Source of the DNA: Mageeibacillus sp. UBA1255
GTDB lineage: Bacteria; Bacillota; Clostridia; UBA1212; UBA1255
Reading direction: 5' to 3'
NCBI GenBank assembly: GCA_002308795.1
Contig: DBVV01000137.1
Coordinates: 947-19,854 of the forward strand
Length of the DNA: 18,908 nucleotides
This document shows, piece by piece, positions 1 through 5,113 of the stretch. A program made the position numbers and the translations under genes. The notes beneath the pieces are model-generated. The model was not told where the DNA came from. It ran no database searches and worked only from the letters and a program-made list of their open reading frames with translations. Every line of letters begins with the position of its first letter. Position 1 is the stretch's first letter.

Positions 1-50
1 ATCGGGCACTGCCACAAGCCGCAATATTTAGATTTCGAGAGATTTACCAT
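1..50 (-). CDS. DUF2779-like protein, N-terminal fragment (runs off the window)
   Basis: Only the first 16 residues are in the window, because the gene runs off the left edge. The ATG at 50-48 is preceded by a textbook TAGGAGG Shine-Dalgarno sequence about 6 nt upstream. The visible start reads MVNLSKSKYCGLWQCP. The pattern S-K-S-K-x-x-x-G/L-x-Q-C-P is how DUF2779 proteins and related PD-(D/E)XK (Cas4/RecB-like) proteins begin; there an N-terminal cysteine is thought to contribute to a metal or iron-sulfur site. The family call rests on this short motif and the good start signal. Nothing about the catalytic part can be seen. Confidence 0.5.
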   Translation of the reverse strand, partial: MVNLSKSKYCGLWQCP

Positions 51-170
51 TTTTTATCCTCCTATGACAGTCGTATCCGCGCATTAGCAGGTCGTTGTAG
101 ATCACGTTTTTCATTATGTCTTTTTGCGTTCTATCGGAGAAATTTGCATATATATGTATTTTTCTCCGAT
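28..170 (-). pseudogene. Decayed fragment resembling the C-terminal region of a DUF4143-type AAA ATPase
   Basis: One minus-strand frame is open from before 170 to a TAA at 30-28. It contains KDIMKNVIYNDLLMRGYD at about 120-67. DUF4143 ATPases have a very similar segment, G-H-I-M-E-N-I-I-Y-N-E-L-x-x-R-G-x, just before their C-terminal PD-(D/E)XK-like part. The motif is followed within about ten residues by the stop codon, and no ATPase Walker motifs occur upstream, where the unrelated 131-aa gene sits. I read it as a leftover of a deleted ATPase gene. It overlaps the start of the DUF2779-like gene in another frame. A 28-aa ORF beginning at 114 would be its only possible product. Confidence 0.35.
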
Positions 171-171
171 A
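132..171. repeat. 40-bp near-perfect palindrome
   Basis: TATCGGAGAAA (132-142) and TTTCTCCGATA (161-171) are perfect inverted repeats. The AT-rich centre continues the pairing after a 2x2 internal loop, so almost the whole 40 bp folds back on itself. It lies just past the stop of the 131-aa gene. Neither strand has a U-run after the hairpin, so it is not a standard intrinsic terminator. Confidence 0.6.
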
Positions 172-194
172 TAATAAATACCATTTGTCGTACC

Positions 195-590
195 TTATGT
201 CAAGCTTTCGTTCAGCTCCTCACGGAGTTTTCGTATGATCTCTGGCACGCCATACGTTACATACTGATACTCATTGTATACGTCAAATGCGACGCCATTG
301 ACGCAGCCGTCAAACGGTTTAAAAGATGCCATCACCTCTACCGCCTGTAGGCCAGTTTTCGGGTCCTTGCCCCAGCACCAGGCTGAAACGTCAAAGTATG
401 TGTTTTCGAAAACCGTGTCAAATTCGCTGCGGTAGTTCCGAACAATATATTCGTACGTGAGCTTTCGCAGGAATGTTTCCACCTCCGCCAGATCTATATA
501 GATGCGTTCGATCTCGACGGCACTGAATTTGTGCGCCGCGAACTGCGCTTTTTTCTGTTTTTGTTGTTCATAAAATGTTCGACCGTTCAT
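195..590 (-). CDS. Hypothetical protein, 131 aa
   Basis: I do not recognise this family. The product is soluble, with a charged N-terminal helix rich in K/Q/E and a C-terminal half rich in Tyr, Phe and Trp (for example FDVSAWCWGKD near residue 66). It has no signal peptide or membrane segment. The ATG at 590 is the first start in an otherwise uninterrupted frame, but no clear Shine-Dalgarno sequence precedes it; the nearest purine run (CAGGAC) is about 16 nt away. Small aromatic-rich alpha/beta proteins like this are common in immunity-protein clusters, but nothing here proves that role. It is separated from the upstream operon by the palindrome array at 632-823, so it may be transcribed independently. 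Confidence 0.7.
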   Translation of the reverse strand: MNGRTFYEQQKQKKAQFAAHKFSAVEIERIYIDLAEVETFLRKLTYEYIVRNYRSEFDTVFENTYFDVSAWCWGKDPKTGLQAVEVMASFKPFDGCVNGVAFDVYNEYQYVTYGVPEIIRKLREELNESLT

Positions 591-630
591 AGTGTATTAG
601 ATAAAAGTCCTGTCTGAATGGCGCGGCCCG

Positions 631-824
631 GCAGCTACAATCAGGGAAATCAGCGAATGTAGCGGGCATTTTTGCCGGATTTGTCAGCCGCAATGGCAGA
701 TTTTGCCAAATGTAGCTGAAATCTGCAGTGCTAAATCAGCCACAATCGGGGAAATTGACAAATTTAGCTGACATTTTCGCCGATTTTGTCAGCCGCAATC
801 GCGGATTTCGGTGATTGTAGCTGC
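631..824. repeat. Array of four imperfect palindromes at 52-53 bp spacing
   Basis: Four units of about 35 bp start at 632, 684, 736 and 789. Each begins TCAGC(C/T)(A/G)CAAT or close to it and ends near (A/T)(A/T)T(G/T)TAGCTGA, so each can fold as an imperfect hairpin. Spacers of about 16 bp are T/G-rich (for example ATTTTTGCCGGATTTG). At a larger scale units 1-2 and 3-4 form a 105-bp degenerate tandem duplication. The outer ends, GCAGCTACAATC (631-642) and GATTGTAGCTGC (813-824), are perfect 12-bp inverted repeats. This fills the gap between the 131-aa gene and the phage-type gene; no ORF, promoter or terminator is convincing inside it. Confidence 0.75.
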
Positions 825-833
825 CATCCTCTA

Positions 834-1301
834 TTACAACCACAGGTATTGTGCCCACTTTCCAAACTGCGAGAACGCTCGCTCACAGCTCTCAAGCCGA
901 TGATCCCAACTCAGGTTTTCGTCTTGCGCCTCGCTAAACAGGGCAATCATTTCGTCTATCGTACCCAGCCACTTTTTGCGGCATTCTTTATATTCCAGTT
1001 CCCTCCACGCCTTCATAGGCGGCGTTTCAGGGACGCGCCTAAACTCTTCATAATCGCATCCTATCTCATCCTTAAATTCTTCAAAGAACTCTACCTCGAA
1101 ACACAGAGGGTATCCTTCTGTATTATTCTTTTGAAACTCAGTAAGCATCTTAATAATCAAAGCTACCGTTGTGTCTCCCAGATCCCATAAATCAGGATCT
1201 GAAAAACCGCGCTTAGCACGTTGTACGCACCACTTTATTTGTCTGAATTTATCTCTGATCCATTTAAAAGGCTTTTTCAATTGTCGTAATATTTCGGCCA
1301 T
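834..1301 (-). CDS. Phage-type hypothetical protein, 155 aa
   Basis: The start chosen is the ATG at 1301 (MAEILRQLKK...), because AGGGGG lies about 8 nt upstream; an ATG 10 codons earlier lacks such a site. A basic N-terminal segment is followed by RAKRGFSDPDLWDLGD and then a helical region. The pattern of a basic helix, R-G-x-x-D-x-D-x-W-x-L, a hydrophobic helix, GYP and a final E-x-x-x-x-F-x-x-A segment resembles a small family of unknown function common in phage and prophage genomes. That assignment is from memory of the pattern and its function is unknown. It is the last gene of a four-gene operon, starting 19 nt after the 45-aa ORF. It suggests a phage or satellite origin for part of this block. 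Confidence 0.7.
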   Translation of the reverse strand: MAEILRQLKKPFKWIRDKFRQIKWCVQRAKRGFSDPDLWDLGDTTVALIIKMLTEFQKNNTEGYPLCFEVEFFEEFKDEIGCDYEEFRRVPETPPMKAWRELEYKECRKKWLGTIDEMIALFSEAQDENLSWDHRLESCERAFSQFGKWAQYLWL

Positions 1302-1320
1302 GTCTTTACCCCCTGCAGTA

Positions 1321-1458
1321 TCATTCATCAAGATCAGGATATATTTCTTTAAGACCGTCGAATGCGGCTTTCACACACGTATCACGTTCCGCCACAAACT
1401 GATTGTAATTATCGATGCCATAAATATCGTATTGACGTTCAATAAGGAATCGCAACAT
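1321..1458 (-). CDS. Small hypothetical protein, 45 aa
   Basis: The frame from ATG 1458 to TGA 1321-1323 begins MLRFLIERQYDIYGIDNYNQ and ends EIYPDLDE. Its start lies 1 nt beyond the stop codon of the PolC-like gene (TGATATG arrangement), and its end is 19 nt before the next gene, so it fits neatly into the operon and probably relies on translational coupling. Codon use and the acidic, helical composition look like a real protein rather than a random frame. I know no family for it. It could also be the surviving end of a larger gene. Confidence 0.5.
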   Translation of the reverse strand: MLRFLIERQYDIYGIDNYNQFVAERDTCVKAAFDGLKEIYPDLDE

Positions 1459-1459
1459 A

Positions 1460-2074
1460 TCAAATTTGTTTGCGTTCAGTTATGAACCTTTTTCGAAACA
1501 TCTTTTTGAATTCTTTTCTGCTAAGATGCTGTCTGTACCACTCCTTCTTGAGTAGGTTTGATATATAAACCGTAGCGCGATCTTTGGGCGATAAATATTT
1601 AATTTTCCGCATTGACTCGATGTAACGTTCCGGAACATTGCATTTCTTCATAATTTCCAGATCCCTGTCGTCAAAACCATTGGCGTTTGCCAAACCCTTT
1701 CGGACATATTCCATGATACGTGATGCGTCTTCTTCGCCGACTCCGTATCTAGTCAGCAAAGGCACAACATCATCGCGATATGCAATAATATCATTCCATT
1801 CGGTTCCGTTCTTAATAAGAATCTCTGCATTTCCTGTCCAGGTTCCTGTTCCGGCAATTACGCCGTGTGCCTGAAGAAGCTCCTGTATATTGGACGGAAT
1901 CGGAAATTTACCGCGGGTTTTTCTATAAAACCGCCTGTAATATTTGAAAGCAGGGTTCGTTTTGAAAACGGCTGCAATGTCAACATCTTCGATTTTAATA
2001 TTGTTTAACGGTATACCCGACTTTCTCTCCAGGATTTCCAGTTCCGTTTCAATATTATGTTCTATTTTAGTCAT
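1460..2074 (-). CDS. Stand-alone homologue of the PolC fingers region, 204 aa
   Basis: The whole protein aligns by eye with the C-terminal (fingers-side) part of the Gram-positive DNA polymerase III alpha subunit PolC. Residues 15-40 correspond to the PolC stretch L-x-x-x-T-G-I-x-P-x-x-I-P-x-D-D-x-x-V-x-x-x-F. Residues 63-90 (QAHGVIAGTGTWTGNAEILI) match I-S-G-L-S-H-G-T-D-V-W-L-G-N-A-Q-D-L-I. YRDDVVPLL (99-107), SRIMEYVRKG (118-127) and NVPERYIESMRKIKYLSPK (146-164) match CRDDIMVYL, IMESVRKG and NVPEWYIDSCKKIKYMFPK. A complete PolC is about 1,440 aa with PHP, exonuclease and palm domains; all are absent here, including the palm aspartates, so it cannot polymerise. The start has GAGGTGA about 7 nt upstream, overlapping the stop of the preceding gene. 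Function unknown; possible domain capture for nucleotide, DNA or partner binding. Confidence 0.75.
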   Translation of the reverse strand: MTKIEHNIETELEILERKSGIPLNNIKIEDVDIAAVFKTNPAFKYYRRFYRKTRGKFPIPSNIQELLQAHGVIAGTGTWTGNAEILIKNGTEWNDIIAYRDDVVPLLTRYGVGEEDASRIMEYVRKGLANANGFDDRDLEIMKKCNVPERYIESMRKIKYLSPKDRATVYISNLLKKEWYRQHLSRKEFKKMFRKRFITERKQI

Positions 2075-2084
2075 TTAAATCACC

Positions 2085-3050
2085 TCACTGCACATTCATC
2101 TGCCCTTTTGCATCAATGGAATTTTGCACAAACAACTTTAGATACTCGTCAAAATCTATTGCCGTTTCGTCATTTTCTCCAAAGTCAACACCGAAGCGCC
2201 TTGCCGGATTCAGTTTGCACTTCTGCCGCGTGCAGCCGCGCATGGCAAAATACGGTCGGTGCAAAAATTGATAACCAGAACAGCGAAGCATCTCGAAATC
2301 GATGGTGGCGGTATTGACCGTAAAATAACGGTCGAACTCATTTGAAAGCGGCGGCAGCACTTTCCCACCGAACAACCGTTCCAGCTCCGGAATGTCGCTT
2401 TCGCCGGTATGTCGATAGTGGTGTTTGATCAGCAGAGCAAGGGGACTGTCCCCTGTCCCGCGCTCCCTGTCCCCTGTCCCGCAGGCAGCCTCGTACAGCA
2501 CATCTGGAAGCGCTTTTTCCGAAGCACGAATGTCCTCCGATGTTTTTCCATATTCGCTCTCACCTGCCAGCTCGCTGATCATTTTTATCGGATCACCGAC
2601 CCTCCTGCTTTCGTACAGCGTCAATATCTCCTCTCCCGCTTTTACGTCCAACATAAAATCGAAAAGATCCGCCCCGATATACCAGTAAAAAAGCGTAAAA
2701 ACCAATCCAGAAAACTCAAATTCAAAAGAAGGCCAGGTACGGGCAGCCTCGGTCTTGGCTTCAAAAGTATTGACCGCCAGAGACACAGTTTCACGCGCTT
2801 TATCATCCAGATACAAACAATACTTATCCTCGCACCGCCCCTCCGCCTGCAGCAAGCCGGAACCATTACCCGCAGAGCTGTAGTAGATATACGTAAACGA
2901 ATTTAGCATACTTTCCTTACGCCGCTGGATCCTGCAGCGCACATAGTACCGCCGCCCGATCTTTTTAAAACACTCACACCACCTGATTGACCGCACGCGA
3001 TAAAGGCCGTTATGAACATATACGTTTTGAATTTGTTTTTTGTCAGCCAT
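2085..3050 (-). CDS. Hypothetical protein, 321 aa
   Basis: I do not recognise this family. The N-terminal 60 residues are very basic and beta-like (Y-x-V-R-S-I-R-W, then RYYVRCRIQRRKE). The middle contains a hydrophobic aromatic stretch around residues 110-135 (FEFEFSGLVFTLFYWYIGAD), which could be a buried helix or a single membrane segment. The C-terminal third has several cysteines (RGCTRQKCKLNP) and an acidic tail. The first ATG is used; no good Shine-Dalgarno sequence precedes it. It is the first gene of an operon, ending 10 nt before the PolC-like gene. An internal stretch GTGDRERGTGDSPL is encoded by a 21-bp-periodic duplication (2441-2482) that looks like a secondary insertion. Confidence 0.65.
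   Translation of the reverse strand: MADKKQIQNVYVHNGLYRVRSIRWCECFKKIGRRYYVRCRIQRRKESMLNSFTYIYYSSAGNGSGLLQAEGRCEDKYCLYLDDKARETVSLAVNTFEAKTEAARTWPSFEFEFSGLVFTLFYWYIGADLFDFMLDVKAGEEILTLYESRRVGDPIKMISELAGESEYGKTSEDIRASEKALPDVLYEAACGTGDRERGTGDSPLALLIKHHYRHTGESDIPELERLFGGKVLPPLSNEFDRYFTVNTATIDFEMLRCSGYQFLHRPYFAMRGCTRQKCKLNPARRFGVDFGENDETAIDFDEYLKLFVQNSIDAKGQMNVQ
2441..2482. repeat. Duplicated 16-mer next to a 13-bp palindrome, inside a gene
   Basis: CTGTCCCCTGTCCCGC occurs exactly at 2446-2461 and again at 2467-2482, a 21-bp period that keeps the reading frame and encodes GTGDRER/GTGDSPL. Overlapping it, GGGGACTGTCCCC (2441-2453) is a perfect palindrome around a single central base. GGGGACTGTCCCC-type words recur as dispersed repeats in Firmicutes genomes, so this may be a fragment of such an element. 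Confidence 0.7.
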
Positions 3051-3097
3051 AATAACGGATCACTTGACCTCACACCAAACATACCCATCAGATAAAG

Positions 3098-3262
3098 CCT
3101 AAACCGCCGCGAACAGGTGATATTTCAAAATTTTCCTGCATCCCTGCGTGCCCTGAACATTGAACCCGGGCCGTATAACAAATAACGAAAAGAATAACGG
3201 AAAACTCAAATCGCTTAACATAAACGGGTCGATCAGTGTGAACCCGTTCGCGGCGGCTTAGG
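3098..3262. repeat. Long inverted repeat enclosing a 131-bp intergenic segment
   Basis: CCTAAACCGCCGCGAAC (3098-3114) is the reverse complement of GTTCGCGGCGGCTTAGG (3246-3262) with one mismatch, which is a G-U pair in minus-strand RNA. Inside, AACGGGT (3223-3229) and ACCCGTT (3242-3248) form a second 7-bp hairpin that competes with the right arm. The segment fills the gap between the coiled-coil gene and the 321-aa gene. It has no U-run, so it could be a structured leader or untranslated RNA, or a small MITE-like insertion. No gene is visible in 3051-3271. Confidence 0.6.
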
Positions 3263-3271
3263 CGGCAACAG

Positions 3272-3781
3272 TTAAAACTCTACAGAGAAAGTTTCACTGT
3301 TGTTGACACGGTCAAGGGCAAGCTGCGCTTCGGCGAGCCGGTCGGTGACCAGCCGGTAATCGGCGTCAACTTGCGCTATATCGTAATTGGCATATTTGTA
3401 GTCAATTACGCTGGATTGTCTGGCGAACATGCCGTCGACACGTGCTTTAGGCAACCTCGCACGCATTTCGGCCAGCTTGGCCTTCTTCTTGGTCAGCTGC
3501 GGGATGTACACCAGCATTTCGTCTATGGTCATGTCGAATCCAGGCACCACGTGTGTCGCGTTGAACTGATTGAGTGCGTGTTTCAGCGTGCGAATCTGCC
3601 GTTCCAGCAGTTCGGCTTGCGCCTGGGTCCCTGCGTAATCGTACGCAGGACGCACGGATTCGATATCTTCGCCCAAAGCGGCGTTGAACACGTATGTTCG
3701 CTCTTCTTTTTCAAGGAGCGCGGTCAATTCGTCATTAAGTTTCTTGAGCGCCTTTGCGGCCTCTGCGGAAGTGTAAAGCAT
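3272..3781 (-). CDS. Coiled-coil hypothetical protein, 169 aa
   Basis: The product is almost entirely helical and charged. Heptad-like patterns run through residues 5-30 and 55-80 (QAELLERQIRTLKHALNQFN) and again at 100-115 and 140-160, predicting an antiparallel coiled coil. The central stretch HVVPGFDMTIDEMLVYIPQL is the most conserved-looking part. The arrangement of helix, loop containing D-M-T, and helix is loosely similar to DIP1984-type proteins, but I would not name it so. The ATG at 3781 has AGAAAGG upstream and starts 21 nt after the stop of the SLOG gene, so the two are cotranscribed and share the riboswitch at 4549-4630. Function unknown; a structural or partner protein for the SLOG protein is an inference. 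Confidence 0.7.
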   Translation of the reverse strand: MLYTSAEAAKALKKLNDELTALLEKEERTYVFNAALGEDIESVRPAYDYAGTQAQAELLERQIRTLKHALNQFNATHVVPGFDMTIDEMLVYIPQLTKKKAKLAEMRARLPKARVDGMFARQSSVIDYKYANYDIAQVDADYRLVTDRLAEAQLALDRVNNSETFSVEF

Positions 3782-3802
3782 AATAAATACCAGCCTTTCT
3801 TA

Positions 3803-4540
3803 TTATTGTTCTTTTGAAAAATCCAGGGTGTCGCGCACGTCAAACAGCGCCATAAGCCCATGCATATCACTGTGAGTAAAACAATTGTTGCCGCCAAACG
3901 AAACGCAGCGCAGTGTAACCGAACCGTCGTTATCTATTACTGCCGTCCCGTAGGAGTAGGCGTCGAACGGTTTTCTTCTGCAGCTTTTAGGTTTGACGTA
4001 CGGCCAGACTCTCTCAGGATTATTTAACTTGCCGGTGTTGCCGTAATCGGGGAACGCGTATATTTCACCATCGATTTTCCAGAATACACCCGAGAAAGCG
4101 CCTCTGACGCTTTTGCCTGACCAAATTATTTCAGTTTCTTTATTGAGATTTCGGAGTTCTATGATGTTCTGCCTCGTGCCCCGGCTTTCGCCGTTCCAGA
4201 TGACCAGCGCCGCGTCGCAGTCGCGTATCATCTGTATATCTTTTTGCCTGTAAAAATCGAACCCGGCCGAGAGGCTGCCGTCGAGGACAATATGCTTTAC
4301 CGGCCAGTCCCCTTCGTTGTGCCTCGGTTCTTTGAGCCCCGAAACGTACACCGTGACGTTTCTGTAACCACGCCGGGCAATATGCTGCTGAATCACCGTG
4401 TCTGCGCCGTGGCAATCCCCTACCAGTATCTCTGCGCCGCGCTTTATCGCTTCGTCAATAACGTCGACGCCTCTGCATCCAATTTCGTTAAAATCTTTAA
4501 TCTGTTTAGAACCGCTGACAAACAATCTCTGTATCTTCAT
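3803..4540 (-). CDS. SLOG-domain (Rossmann-like nucleotide-binding) protein, 245 aa
   Basis: The N-terminal 140 residues show the SLOG/DprA/YspA pattern: beta strand RLFVSGSK (5-12), helix, beta strand EILVGDCHGAD (37-47), VTVYVSG (62-68), then ALVIWNGESRGTRQNI (111-126), where the glycine-rich loop is expected to bind a nucleotide or nucleotide-derived ligand. Residues 145-245 form an unfamiliar second domain with FSGVFWKIDGEIYAF and a histidine in FTHSDMHGLM. SLOG proteins often sense or process nucleotide signals in stress and anti-phage systems; a role here is not shown. I choose ATG 4540, with GGGGG 5 nt upstream, over an in-frame ATG at 4552 that lies in the leader RNA. That GGGGG directly follows the 3' strand of P1, suggesting translational control by the riboswitch. 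Confidence 0.72.
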   Translation of the reverse strand: MKIQRLFVSGSKQIKDFNEIGCRGVDVIDEAIKRGAEILVGDCHGADTVIQQHIARRGYRNVTVYVSGLKEPRHNEGDWPVKHIVLDGSLSAGFDFYRQKDIQMIRDCDAALVIWNGESRGTRQNIIELRNLNKETEIIWSGKSVRGAFSGVFWKIDGEIYAFPDYGNTGKLNNPERVWPYVKPKSCRRKPFDAYSYGTAVIDNDGSVTLRCVSFGGNNCFTHSDMHGLMALFDVRDTLDFSKEQ

Positions 4541-4548
4541 TGAAACCC

Positions 4549-4630
4549 CCATCGTTCAGCCTTTGGCACCTTACCGTTTAGGCAGGTTGTCGTGCGGTCA
4601 ACGGGGCTGTCCCTCGCGCACTCTCTATGG
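4549..4630 (-). promoter_or_regulatory. SAM-I/SAM-IV-clan riboswitch, type A copy 1 (upstream of SLOG gene)
   Basis: The 82-nt minus-strand RNA runs from CCAT to ATGG (short P1). P2 is GTGCG/CGCAC capped by GGGACAGCCCCGTTGA, close to the SAM-I P2 sequence GGGACUGGCCCGAUGA. CAACCTGCC...GGTAAGGTGCCAA forms P3 with the SAM-I core CAACC and GGUGC. The P2 loop CAGCC pairs with GGCTG after P3 (pseudoknot), and the chain then returns directly to P1 with no P4, as in SAM-IV and SAM-I/IV variants. There is no terminator; the P1 3' strand ATGG is joined to the gene's GGGGG ribosome binding site, so ligand binding would probably block translation. The position-8 C of SAM-I is A here, so the ligand needs testing. 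Confidence 0.7.
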
Positions 4631-4637
4631 TGATTTA

Positions 4638-4666
4638 TTAATATACCTAAAAGTTTAAAAAGTCAA
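4638..4666 (-). promoter_or_regulatory. Sigma-A-type promoter of type A module 1
   Basis: On the minus strand, TTGACT (4666-4661) and TATTAA (4643-4638) are separated by 17 bp, placing the transcript start just before the riboswitch P1. The sequence AAAGTTAGTTGACTTTT around the -35 element is shared with the module at 7204-7393. Confidence 0.65.
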
Positions 4667-4690
4667 CTAACTTTAGAAAATCGTTTGAAA

Positions 4691-4909
4691 TCAATTCGGA
4701 AGTTGATTCTGATTCATGCTAATCAGCATCCCGCTGGCATCACCTTTCGCGACTATCGTGCCGTAAAAATCTCTTGTCGTATCGGTCGCAGCATCATATC
4801 TGCCGAGAATCCAGCCGTAAAAGTTTCTGATGGTTTTATTGCCCCTTTCATCGGTTTCGATTTTGCCGATTATCTTGCCATAAAAATCTCTGACAATCGT
4901 TGTTTCCAT
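4691..4909 (-). CDS. Small protein with three DFYG repeats, 72 aa
   Basis: The product consists of three tandem units of about 20 aa: RDFYGKIIGKIETDERGNKT (7-26), RNFYGWILGRYDAATDTT (28-45) and RDFYGTIVAKGDASGML (46-62), then a polar tail. Each unit reads R-(D/N)-F-Y-G-x-I-(I/L/V)-(G/A)-(K/R), which predicts a two-strand beta repeat and a small beta-meander or solenoid. I recall small proteins of this kind in clostridia but know no function. The ATG at 4909 has AAAGGGGGATG upstream; an in-frame GTG at 5005 would begin inside the riboswitch and is rejected. The gene stands alone behind promoter, riboswitch and terminator (4928-5102), so it is a single-gene regulated unit. Confidence 0.72.
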   Translation of the reverse strand: METTIVRDFYGKIIGKIETDERGNKTIRNFYGWILGRYDAATDTTRDFYGTIVAKGDASGMLISMNQNQLPN

Positions 4910-4927
4910 CGCTTCATCCCCCTTTCT

Positions 4928-4960
4928 CAAAAATAAAGACCCATCGATTTCCGACGGGTC
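4928..4960 (-). terminator. Riboswitch-linked intrinsic terminator (type A copy 2)
   Basis: Minus-strand RNA GACCCGTCG (4960-4952) pairs over 9 bp with CGATGGGTC (4946-4938), including one G-U pair, and is followed by TTTATTTTT. It lies between the riboswitch and the ATG of the DFYG-repeat gene, so it is the likely expression platform. The run to the gene's Shine-Dalgarno sequence is short. Confidence 0.8.
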
Positions 4961-4984
4961 AACAAGCTCTGATTTCTGTCGTTC

Positions 4985-5066
4985 CCATCGTTCAGCCATT
5001 GGCACCTTACCGTTTAGGCAGGTTGTCGTGCGGTCAACGGGGCTGTCCCTAACGCACTCTCTATGG
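4985..5066 (-). promoter_or_regulatory. SAM-I/SAM-IV-clan riboswitch, type A copy 2 (upstream of DFYG-repeat gene)
   Basis: This RNA is the same length (82 nt) and nearly the same sequence as the copy at 4549-4630: CCATAGAGAGTGCG, P2 loop GGGACAGCCCCGTTGA, CGCACGACAACCTGCC, then GGTAAGGTGCCAATGGCTG. P1 (CCAT/ATGG), P2, P3 and the loop pseudoknot CAGCC/GGCTG are all kept, while differences between the copies (for example CG to TT beside P2 and AA to AT after GGTGCC) fall in unpaired positions. Unlike copy 1, it is followed by an intrinsic terminator, so control is probably transcriptional. Confidence 0.72.
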
Positions 5067-5073
5067 TGATTGC

Positions 5074-5102
5074 ATTATACACCCGAAAGGGCTAAAAGTC
5101 AA
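5074..5102 (-). promoter_or_regulatory. Sigma-A promoter of type A module 2
   Basis: TTGACT (5102-5097), a 17-bp spacer and a perfect TATAAT (5079-5074) on the minus strand. The -35 element begins 11 nt after the stop codon of the AAA+ ATPase gene. Confidence 0.85.
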
Positions 5103-5113
5103 CTAAAAACGGG

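Noticed and set aside
632..823. CRISPR array
   Set aside because: The units are degenerate, self-complementary over their full length, and the spacers are similar to each other rather than unique.
5003..5005. GTG start giving a 104-aa DFYG protein
   Set aside because: It lies inside the riboswitch pseudoknot and upstream of the terminator; ATG 4909 has an excellent Shine-Dalgarno sequence.
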